Assembly (NCBI RefSeq): GCF_040744945.1
Contig: NZ_CP160453.1
Coordinates: 5,084,001 to 5,148,000 of the forward strand
Length of the DNA stretch: 64,000 nucleotides
Direction of reading: 5' to 3'
Source: Saccharothrix sp. HUAS TT1
GTDB lineage: Bacteria; Actinomycetota; Actinomycetes; Mycobacteriales; Pseudonocardiaceae
Positions 1 through 11,100 of the stretch are shown here, in pieces; positions within the stretch are counted from its first letter, which is position 1; each line of letters starts with the position of its first letter. A model generated the notes under the pieces. It searched no databases and was not told the origin of the DNA. It saw nothing but the letters and a program-made list of their open reading frames with translations. A program made the translations under genes and the position numbers.

Positions 1-2145
1 GACGTCGATCCCGGCGGTGTGGACTACGTCGAGCTGCACGGCACCGGCACCAGGGTGGGCGACCCGGTGGAGGCCGCCGCGCTCGGCGCCGTCCTCGGCG
101 CCGCGCGCCCCACCGACCGGCCGCTGCGCGTCGGCTCGGTGAAGACCAACGTCGGCCACCTCGAAGGCGCGGCGGGCATCACCGGACTGGTCAAGGTGGC
201 GCTGGCGCTGCGCAACCGCGCCTTCCCCGCCGGCCTCAACTTCGCCCGGCCGAACCCCGCCATCGACCTCGACGCGCTCAACCTGCGCGTCCTCACCGAG
301 TTCACGCCCGCCCAGGACGACACGCCGCTCGTCGCCGGCGTCAGCTCGTTCGGCATGGGCGGCACCAACTGCCACCTCGTGCTGGCCGAGCACGTGGCCG
401 AGCACGCGGCCGCGCCGGAACCCGCACCGGTCGCGGACGACGGCGCACCGCTGCTGTGGCCGCTGTCGGGCACCTCGCGGGCGGCGCTGCGAGCCCAGGC
501 CGGGGCGCTGCTGGAGCACCTCGCCGACGACACCGACCTGGCGGGCACCGCGTGGTCCCTGGCCCGCCACCGCACCGCCTTCCCGCGCCGCGCCGCCGTC
601 GTCGGCCGCACGCGCGAGGACTTCGAGCGCGGGCTGCGCGCACTCGCCACCGGCCGCCGGGACGTCGCCGTCGTCACCGGCGCCGCCCACGCCGCGCCGT
701 CGGTCGCGTTCCTGTTCTCCGGCCAGGGCAGCCAGCGGCTCGGTGCGGGCAAGGCCCTGCACGCCGCCCTGCCCGCGTTCGCCGAGGCCTTCGACGAGGT
801 CTGCGCCCACCTCGACGCGTCGACCGACCGACCGGTGCGCGAGGTCCTGTTCGCCGCCGAGGGTTCGGCCGAGGCCGCGCTGCTCGACCGCACCCGCTAC
901 ACCCAGCCCGCGCTGTTCGCCGTCGAGGTGGCGCTGTTCCGGCTCCTGACCGCCTGGGGCGTCACCCCGAGCCACCTCGTCGGCCACTCGCTCGGCGAGC
1001 TGAGCGCCGCCCACGTGGCCGGCGTGCTGTCACTGCCGGACGCCGCGCGACTCGTGGCCGCCCGCGCCGCCCTCATGGACGACCTGCCCGCGGGCGGCGC
1101 GATGCTCGCCGTCCAAGCGGGGGAGGACGAGATCCGCGCGCTGCTCGCGGGCGCCACCGGGCTCGACGTCGCCGCCGTCAACTCGCCGACCTCCACCGTC
1201 GTCTCCGGCGACGAGGACGCCGTGCACGGGATCGCGGCCACGCTCGCCGCGGCCAGCCGCAAGGCCACCAGGCTGCGCGTCAGCCACGCCTTCCACTCCG
1301 CTCACCTGGACGCGGTGCTGGACGCGTTCCACGAGGTCGCCGCCGGGCTGACCTACTCGCCCGCGCGCATCCCGATCGTGTCCAACCTGACCGGCGGCGT
1401 GGCCGCCCCCGACCTGCACAGCTCGCCCGGGTACTGGGTTCGCCACCTGCGCGAGGCGGTCCGGTTCGCCGACGGCGTCCGCGCCCTGCGGGACGCCGGC
1501 GCGACCGCCTACGTCGAACTGGGGCCGGGCTCCGCCCTCACCTCGCTGGCGACCGAATCCCTCACCGACGCCGAGGTCGCGATCCCGACGCTGCGCGGCC
1601 CGGACGAGGTCGACGCCGTGCTGAAGGCCGTCGGCGCGCTGCACGCCCACGGTGTCGCCGTCGACTGGGACGCCCTGCACGGCGACCGGCCACGACGCCG
1701 CGTGCCGCTGCCCACCTACGCCTTCCAGCGCAAGCGGCACTGGCTGGAAGGCGCACCGGCCCGACCGGCGCCCGTGCCGGAGACGTCCGTGCCGGAGACG
1801 TCCGTGCCGGAGACGTCCGGGTCGGACGTCGTCCCGCCGGACGACGAACAGGCCGAACCCACCGCCGGGCTCGGCGAGCGCGTCGCCGCCCTTCCCGAGG
1901 TCGAACGCGCCCGGGTCGTGCTGGACGTCGTGCGCGGTCACGTCGCCGCGCTCCTGGGCCACGCCGAGCCCCGCGACGTCGATCCCGCCACGACGTTCCG
2001 CGAACTCGGGCTCGACTCCCTCGGCGCCGTCGAACTGCGCGACCTGCTCGCGACCGCCACCGGCCTCCGGCTGCCCAGCGGTCTGCTGTTCGACCACCCG
2101 ACCCCCCGCGCGCTGGCAGACCACCTGCGTGAACGCCTCCTCGGC
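1..2145 (+). other. PKS module M0 (partial KS-AT-ACP), probable loading module
   Basis: The visible KS end (to about 390) has both histidine motifs (HGTGT near 37-51 and KTNVGH). Its [12 protein letters not shown] and GMGGTNCH signatures differ from the KSNIGHxQAA(A/S)G and G(I/V)SGTNAH of the other thirteen KSs, so it belongs to another KS clade. The active-site residue (Cys, Gln or Ser) lies roughly 400 bp upstream of the window. The AT (about 703-1600) has its serine at 988-990 in GHSLG and HAFH at 1285-1296, which points to malonyl-CoA. The ACP (about 1864-2145) carries its phosphopantetheine serine at 2017-2019 in LGLDSL. There is no KR, DH or ER. A reductive-domain-free KS-AT-ACP at the front fits a malonyl-decarboxylating loading module supplying acetyl. 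An extension module that leaves a keto group is the alternative. Confidence 0.85.
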
Positions 2146-5100
2146 GAACGCGCGGCGGTCGTCCAGGCCAGCCCGGTCGCCGACCGCGACGACCCGGTCG
2201 TCATCGTCGGCATGAGCTGCCGGTTCCCCGGAGGCGTGCGCTCCCCGGAGGACCTGTGGGAGCTGCTGCTCGCCGGGACCGACGCGATCGGCGAGTTCCC
2301 CGACGACCGCGGGTGGCGGCTCGACGAGCTGTACGACCCCGAACCCGGTGTGGCAGGCCGTTCCTACACCCGATCCGGCGGTTTCCTGCACGACGCCGCC
2401 CTGTTCGACCCGGCGTTCTTCGGCATGTCCCCCCGCGAGGCCCTGGCCACCGACCCCCAGCAGCGGCTGCTGCTGGAGGCGTCGTGGGAGGCCGTCGAAC
2501 GGGCCGGCATCGACCCGCTGTCGCTGCGCGGCAGCCGCACCGGTGTGTTCGTCGGCGCGACCGACATGGACTACGGCCCTCGCCTGCACGAGCGCGCCGA
2601 GGGCCTGGAGGGCTACCTGCTGACCGGCACGTCGGCCAGCATCGCCTCGGGTCGGGTGGCGTACGCGTTGGGTTTGGAGGGGCCGGCGGTGACGGTGGAC
2701 ACGGCGTGTTCGTCGTCGTTGGTGGCGTTGCACCTGGCGGCGCAGGCGTTGCGGTCGGGTGAGTGCTCGGCGGCGATCGTCGGCGGTGTCAGCGTCATGT
2801 CGACCCCCGGCATGTTCGTGGAGTTCAGTCGGCAGCGCGGGTTGTCGGCGGATGGTCGGTGCAAGGCGTTCGGGGCAGAGGCGGACGGCACCGGGTGGTC
2901 CGAGGGCGTCGGCGTGCTGCTGGTGGAGCGGTTGTCGGATGCCCGGCGGCTCGGTCACCCGGTGTTGGCGGTGGTGCGTGGTTCGGCGGTGAACCAGGAC
3001 GGTGCGTCGAACGGGCTGACGGCGCCCAACGGCCCGTCGCAGCAGCGCCTGGTAGCGCAGGCCCTGGCGAACGCGGGCTTGACGCCGTCCGACGTGGACG
3101 CCGTCGAGGCGCACGGCACGGGCACCGTGCTCGGGGACCCGATCGAGGCCGAGGCGTTGTTGGCTACGTATGGGCGTGATCGGGATCGTCCGTTGTGGCT
3201 TGGTTCGGTGAAGTCGAACATCGGTCATACGCAGGCTGCTGCTGGTGTGGCGGGTGTGATCAAGATGGTGATGGCGATGCGGCACGGTGTGCTGCCGCGC
3301 ACGCTGCACGTGGACGAGCCGACCCCGCACGTGGACTGGTCCGCGGGTGAGGTGCGGCTGCTGACCGAGCGGCGGGAGTGGCACTCGGACGGTCCGCGCC
3401 GGGCCGGTGTGTCGTCGTTCGGCATCAGCGGTACGAACGCGCACGTGATCGTCGAACAGGCCCCGGAGGCCGAGATCGCGCCCCCCGAACCAGCTGTGGG
3501 CGGTGTCGTGCCGTGGGTGGTGTCGGCGAGGTCCGGGACGGCGTTGCGCGCCCAGGCCGCACAGCTGTTGCCCCTGCTGGACGCGAACCCCGTCGATGTC
3601 GCGCACTCGCTGGTCGAGGGACGTGCGGTGCTGGAGCACCGGGCGGTCGTGCGGGGAGGACGGCCCGCGCTGGAGGCGTTGGCCGACGGGCGGACGCACC
3701 CCGACCTCGTGGTCGGGCAGGCCGCCGGTGACGACGGTGTGGCGTTCTTGTTCTCGGGTCAGGGTTCGCAGCGGGTGGGGATGGGTCGTGAGCTGTATGC
3801 GGCGTTCCCGGTGTTCGCGGCGGCGTATGACGAGGTTGTGCTCGGGTTGGGTGGTACGTCGTTCTTCGATGTTGGTGTGGAGGCGTTGAGCGCGACGGGT
3901 GTGGCGCAGCGTGCGTTGTTCGCGTTGCAGGTGGCGTTGTTCCGTCTGGTGGAGTCGTGGGGTGTGCGGCCGGATGTTCTTGTGGGGCATTCGGTGGGTG
4001 AGATCGCGGCTGCCCATGTGGCCGGGGTGTTGTCGCTGGAGGATGCCTGTCGGTTGGTGTCGGCCCGTGCGGATTTGATGCAGGTGTTGCCTTCGGGTGG
4101 GTCGATGGTGGCGGTGGAGGCGGCCGAGGACGAGGTCACGCCACTGCTGACCGATGGTGTGTCGTTGGCAGCGGTGAACGGTCCGCGTTCGGTGGTGGTG
4201 TCCGGTGAGGCCGGGGCCGTGGATGCGGTGGTGGCCCACTTCGCCGATCGCAAGACCTCGCGGTTGACGGTGAGTCATGCGTTCCACTCGCCGTTGATGG
4301 AGCCGATGCTGGATGACTTCGCGGCGGTGGTGCGGGGTCTGGAGTTTCACGAGCCGCGTATCCCGATGTTGTCGCCGGTCGTCGAGCCTGGGTACTGGGT
4401 GCGGCATGTTCGGGATGCGGTGCGGTTCGCGGATCAAATCGGCGAGTTGGATGAGCGGGGCACGACGCGGTTCTTGGAGATCGGGCCGGGTGGTGTGCTG
4501 ACGGCGTTGACCCGCAACTGCCTGCCCGACACCGAAATCCTCGCCGTCCCACTGTTGAGGGCCGACCGGTCCGAGGAAGCGACAGCCGTCACGGCGTTGA
4601 GCGAGCTGTTCGCCCACGGCGTCGGGGTGGACTGGACGCCGTTCCACCGGGGCGGCCGGCGGGTCGACCTGCCCACCTACGCCTTCCAGCACGAGCGGTA
4701 CTGGCTGGAGGAGCCGGATCGCGGTGCCGTCGTGTCACCGGGGGACGTCGAGTTCTGGCAGACGGTGGAGCGCGAGGACGTCGAGGCGTTGTCGGCGTCG
4801 CTGGGCATCGACTCGGAAGACTCGTTCCGCGCCGTGCTGCCGAAGCTGTCGGCCTGGCGACGGCAGCGACGCGATCGGTCCGCCCTGGACGACCGGCGCT
4901 ACCGGGTCACGTGGACGCAGGTCGATCCCGGGACCGCGGTGCCGGGCACGTGGCTCGTGGTGGCCGACGTCGAGGCGGGAGCGCGGGTGCGCGCGGCGTT
5001 CGAGCCGCTGGGCGTCGAGGCGGTGGTCGTCCCGTTCGTCGACGACCGCGAGGAGTTCGCGGTCCACCTGGCCGGAGTGGGCCTGGTCGACGGCATCCTC

Positions 5101-8100
5101 GCGTTCGTCCCCGAGGAGGACGACCACTCGCCGGCCCCGGTGGCGCGGGCAGTGGCCCTGGTGCAGGCCGCGGCGGACGCCGGTCTCACCGCACCGCTGT
5201 GGTTCGCCACCACCGGCGCCGTGGCGGTTTCCCCCGACGACCGCGTCCGACCCGTTCCCGCGTCGCTGTGGGGCCTGGGCCGGGTGGTCGCGCTGGAGCA
5301 GCCCCAGACCTGGGGCGGTCTGGTGGACGTGCCCGGCACCGGGGACGCCGACGCCCGCCTGCTGGTGCGCGCGATCACCGGCGGGTCGGGCGAGGACCAG
5401 GTGGCGATCCGCGACGGGCGCGTGCTGAGTCGGCGGATGACCCGCGCCCGGGTGACCGGCCGGTCGGCGGGGTGGACGCCGCGCGGCACGGTCCTGGTGA
5501 CCGGCGGCACGGGGGCCGTGGGTGCGCACGTGGCCCGGTGGTTGGCCGGTGCGGGCGCCCGGCACCTGGTGCTGACCGGGCGGCGGGGCCTCGACGCGGA
5601 TGGTGCCGTGGAACTCCGGGACGAGCTGACCGCGCTCGACGTGGCCGTGACGGTGGCCGCCTGCGACGTCGCTGACCGGGACGCGCTCGCCGCCCTCTTG
5701 GACTCGCTGCCCGAGCCGCCGTCGGCAGTCGTGCACGCGGCGGGTGTGCTGGCCGACGGCCTGGTCGCGACGATGACCACCGACTCCCTGCGCGCCGTGT
5801 GGCGCGCCAAGGTCGACGGCGCGGTGAACCTGCACGACCTGACCGGCGATCTCGACGCCTTCGTCCTGTTCTCGTCCATGACCGGTGTGTGGGGCAACCC
5901 GGGCCAGGGCGCCTACGCCGCCGCCAACGCGTTCCTCGACGCCTTCGCCGGCGAACGCCACGCGAACGGCCTGCCCGCGCTCGCGGTGGCCTGGGGCGCG
6001 TGGGCCGACGGGGGGATGGCCGTCGGTCGGGTCGGCGAGCACCTGGCCCGGCGTGGCGTCGACCCCCTCGCGCCCGCGTTCGCGATCACCGCGCTGCACG
6101 ACGCGGTCGGCCGCGGTGAGCCGACCGTCACCATCGCCGACGTGCGCTGGGACGCGTTCGTCGAGCACATCGCCGGCGCGCGCCCGGTGCCGCTCTTCGA
6201 CGGCGTGCCCGAGGCGCGCGACGCCCTGGCGAGGTTCGACGAAGCCCGGCCCACCGGTGGCTCGGCACTCGCCCGGCAGCTGGCGGCGGTAGCCGAGGCC
6301 GACCGACCAGCGGTGCTGGTGGAGGTGGTGCGCTCGCACGCCGCCGCCGTCCTCGGGCACGCGTCTGCGGAGGCCGTGGACGCGGCCAAGCCGTTCCGGG
6401 AGAGCGGCTTCGACTCGCTCGCCGGGGTCGAGCTGCGCAACCGGCTCAACGACGCGACTGGCCTGCGGCTGCCCACCACGCTCGTCTTCGACCACCCGAC
6501 GCCCGCGGCACTCGCCCGGTACCTGAACGACGAACTCGGCGGTCGGACGGCCGACGCCGGTGCCCCGACCCCGCTCGCGCTCGCGGTGGCGGACGACCCG
6601 GTCGTCATCGTCGGCATGAGCTGCCGGTTCCCCGGCGGCGTGCGCTCCCCGGAAGCCCTCTGGGACCTGGTCGAGCGCGGGGCGGACGCCGTCGCGGGTT
6701 ACCCGACCGACCGGGGCTGGGACCTCGACTCCCTGTACCACCCCGATCCCGACCACCCCGGCACCTCCTACGCGTCGGGCGGTGCGTTCCTCGACGGTGT
6801 GGACCGCTTCGACGCGGACTTCTTCGGTATTTCGCCGCGTGAGGCGGTGGCGATGGATCCGCAGCAGCGGTTGCTGCTGGAGACGTCGTGGGAGCTGTTC
6901 GAGCGCGCCGGCCTCGACCCCGCCGCGCTGCGCGGCACGAGGACAGGCGTGTTCGTCGGCACCAACGGCCAGGACTACGCCTCGTGGGTCGACCGGCCCT
7001 CCGATGAGGTCGAGGGCTACCTGCTGACCGGCAAGGCCGCGTCCGTGGTGTCCGGCCGGATCGCCTACACGTTCGGCCTGGAGGGGCCGGCGGTCACGGT
7101 GGACACGGCGTGTTCGTCGTCGTTGGTGGCGTTGCACCTGGCGGCGCAGGCGTTGCGGTCGGGTGAGTGCTCGATGGCGATCGTCGGCGGCATCACCGTC
7201 ATGACGACACCCACCCTGTTCCTCCAGTTCAGCCGGCAGCGCGGGTTGTCGGCGGATGGTCGGTGCAAGGCGTTCGCGGCGGGTGCGGATGGTACGGGGT
7301 GGGGTGAGGGTGTCGGGTTGTTGTTGGTGGAGCGGTTGTCCGATGCCCGGCGGCTTGGTCACTCGGTGTTGGCGGTGGTGCGTGGTTCGGCGGTGAATCA
7401 GGATGGTGCGTCGAATGGTTTGACGGCGCCGAATGGTCCGTCGCAGCAGCGGGTGATTCGTGCGGCGTTGGCGGGTTCGGGTCTTGGTCCGTCGGATGTG
7501 GATGCGGTGGAGGCGCACGGGACCGGGACCTCGTTGGGTGATCCGATTGAGGCTCAGGCGTTGTTGGCGACGTATGGGCGTGATCGGGATCGTCCGTTGT
7601 GGTTGGGGTCGGTGAAGTCGAACATCGGTCATACGCAGGCTGCTGCTGGTGTGGCGGGTGTGATCAAGATGGTGATGGCGATGCGGCATGGTGTGCTGCC
7701 GCCGACGTTGCACGTGGATGAGCCGTCGCCGCATGTGGATTGGTCTGTCGGTGATGTTCGGTTGCTCACCGAGGCCGTTGAGTGGGCCGAGCCGCGTCGG
7801 GCGGCGGTGTCGTCGTTCGGGATCAGCGGCACCAACGCCCACGTCGTCATCGAACAGGGACCTGCCGAGGAAGTCGCGCCCGTTCCCGTTGCCGACCAGC
7901 TGACGCCGTGGGTGGTGTCCGCCAAGTCCGAGGTGGCACTGCGCGCCCAGGCCGCCCGCCTGACCGCGATGGCGGACATGTCGCCGGTGGACGTCGGTCA
8001 CTCACTGGCGGTGTCGCGGGCGTGTCTGGAGTACCGGGCCGTCGTACTGGACGACCACCTCAGCGGAGTGGCGGCCCTGGCCGAGGGAATCAGCTCACCG

Positions 8101-11100
8101 GTGGTCGTCCGAGGTGCCGTCCGACCGGGCAAGGTCGCGTTCTTGTTCTCGGGTCAGGGTTCGCAGCGGGTGGGGATGGGTCGTGAGTTGTATGCGGCGT
8201 TCCCGGTGTTCGCTGCTGCCTACGACGAAGTGGTTGCGGGGCTCGGTGGTACGGCGTTCTTCGACGTTGACGTGGAGGCGTTGAGCGCTACGGGTGTGGC
8301 GCAGCGTGCGTTGTTCGCGTTGCAGGTGGCGTTGTTCCGCTTGGTGGAATCGTGGGGTGTGCGGCCGGATGTTCTTGTGGGGCATTCGGTGGGTGAGATC
8401 GCGGCTGCCCATGTGGCAGGGGTGTTGTCGCTGGACGATGCCTGTCGGTTGGTGTCCGCCCGCGCTGACTTGATGCAGGCGTTGCCGTCGGGTGGGGCGA
8501 TGGTCGCCGTGGAGGCGGCCGAGGACGAGGTCACGCCACTGCTGACCGATGGTGTGTCGGTCGCGGCGGTGAATGGTCCGCGTTCGGTGGTGGTGTCCGG
8601 TGATGCCGGGGCTGTGGACGTCGTGGTGGCGCACTTCGCGGATCGCAAGACGTCGCGGTTGACGGTGAGTCATGCGTTCCACTCGCCGTTGATGGAGCCG
8701 ATGCTGGATGACTTCGCCGCTGTGGTGCGGGGACTGGAGTTCCACGAGCCGACCATTCCGATGTTGTCGCCGGTTGCGGAGGCCGGTTACTGGGTGCGGC
8801 ATGTTCGGGATGCGGTGCGGTTCGCGGATCAGGTCGCGGAGTTGGACGAGCGCGGCACGACGAAGTTTTTGGAGATCGGGCCGGGTGGTGTGCTGACGGC
8901 GTTGACCCGCAACTGCCTGCCCGACGCGGAGATCCTGGCCGTCCCGACCCTGCGCGCTGACCGGCAGGAGGACCTGTCGGCCGTCACGGCGCTCGCGGAG
9001 CTGCACGTCAACGGCGTTGAAGTGGACTGGACGCCGTTCCACCGGGGTGGCCGGCGGGTCGACCTGCCCACCTACGCCTTCCAGGGCGAGCGGTACTGGC
9101 TGGACGCGGTCGCCACGCGAGGCGGCGTGACGGCCGCGGGCATGACCGACCTCGGTCACCCGCTGCTGAGCGCTGCCGTGCTCGTCGCGGGGGAGGACGA
9201 GTGGTTGTTCACCGGCAGGCTGTCGGTGCGGACCCAACCCTGGTTGGCCGACCACGTGGTGGGCGAGGACGTGGTGGTGCCCGGCACGGTCTTCGTCGAG
9301 CTGGCGGTCCGCGCCGGTGACGAGGTCGGGTGCGACGTGCTGGACGAGCTGGCGGTCGAAGTGCCCCTGGTGCTGCCCGCTCGACACGGCGCGACGATCC
9401 AGGTCCGGTTGGGCCGGGAGGCGGACCGCTACCGGGTTTCGGTCTTCTCCCGCCCCGACGGCGCGGCGGACGACCAGCCGTGGACCCGGCACGCGACCGG
9501 CCTGCTCGGCACCGGTGCGGCTCCGGCGGAGACCGGGGCCGAGTGGCCGCCCGCCGGCGCGGAGCCGATCGGCGTCGACGGCTTCTACGAAGGACTGCGC
9601 GAACTGCGCTTCGCCTACGGCCCGGCGTTCCAGGGGCTGCGCGCCGCGTGGCGGCTCGGTGACGAGGTGTGCGCCGAGGTGGTGCTGCCCGAGGCGGTCC
9701 GGGGCACCGAAGGGTTCGTGCTGCACCCGGCCCTGTTCGACGCGGCGCTGCACGCCGTGTGGCTCGGGGTGGTGGAGCCCGAGGAGGGCACCGGGCGCGG
9801 TCTGGTCCCGTTCCTGTGGACCGGGGTCGCGCTGCGGGCGACCGGCGCCTCGGTGTTGCGGGTGCGGGTGCGGCCGACCGGCAGGGACGCGGTGTCGTTG
9901 GCCGCGACCGACCAGGGCGGCGTCCCGGTCGTCACGGCCGAGTCGCTGGTGTTGCGCCCAACGGCGGCGAGCACGACGCCCGACGACCTGTACGAGGTCG
10001 CCTGGCGGCCCGTGGGGCCGTTGCCGGACGAAGAGGTCGACCTGGTGGTGCTGGACGGGTTGCCGCCGGTCGGTGAGCGGTCGAACCTGGTCACGGTGCG
10101 CTGCGCCGCACCGGAGGACCTGCCCGTGCCGGAGCGGACCCGCGAGTTGCTGCACACCGTGCTCCAGCTGCTCCAGTCCTGGCTGAGCGAGGACGGCGGG
10201 CGCCTGGTGCTGGTCACCGGCGGCGTCGCCGACGGCATCGTCGACCAAGCGGCCGTGTGGGGGCTGGTGCGGTCGGCGCAGGCGGAGAACCCCGGCCGGT
10301 TCGTGCTGGCGGACGTGGACGACGACCCGCGCACGGCCGCCGCGCTGCGGCGGGCGCTGCTGCTGGACGAGCCGCAGCTGCGGGTCGTCGGCGGCGAGGT
10401 CTTCGTGCCCCGGCTCACCCGCGTGGCCGTCCCGGAGGCTGCCGCGCCGGACTTCGGGGACCGCACGGTGCTGCTGACCGGGGCCTCGGGCGCGCTGGGC
10501 GCGCTGTTCGCCCGCCACCTGGTCACCGTGCACGGCGTGCGCGACATCGCCCTGGTCAGCAGGCGCGGCGGCGATGCGCCGGGTGCCGCCGACCTCGCGG
10601 CGGAGCTCGTCGCCTCGGGCGCGCGGGTCGACTGGTACGCGTGCGACCTGGGCGATCGGGACGCGGTGGCCGACCTGGTGGGCCGGCTCGACCTGTCCGC
10701 CGTCGTGCACGCGGCCGGTGTGCTGGACGACGGCGTCGTGGCCTCGCTCGACGCGGAACGCCTGGACGCCGTGCTGCGGCCCAAGGTCGACGCGGCGTGG
10801 CACCTGCACGAGACGACCACCGGCCTTTCCGCGTTCGTGCTGTTCTCCTCCGCCGCGGGAGCCCTGGGCACGGCGGGGCAGGGCAACTACGCGGCGGCGA
10901 ACAGCTTCCTCGACGGACTGGCCGCCCACCGCCACGCGCTGGGCCTGCCCGCGACGGCACTGGCCTGGGGACTGTGGGCGTCCGGCATGGGCGCGACGCT
11001 GGACCGGGTCGACCTGGCGCGCATGGAGCGCACCGGCCTGGCGCCCATCCCCGCCGAGGACGGGCTCCGGCTGTTCGACGCCGCCGTGGGCACGCGGCTC

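Noticed and set aside
19..21. GTG at position 19 as a start for gene A
   Set aside because: The frame is open to base 1 and the translation there is already inside a KS domain, so the gene is cut by the window edge.
1..390. Calling M0 a KSQ loading domain outright
   Set aside because: The active-site residue is not in the window, so only the absence of reductive domains and the divergent KS end support a loading role.
3739..4560. Trans-AT architecture
   Set aside because: Every module visible contains its own AT with a GHSxG serine.
9963..10465. Possible ER domain between DH and KR in M2-M6
   Set aside because: These roughly 500-550-bp segments are the KR structural half ([11 protein letters not shown]...), too short for an ER and without its NADPH motif.
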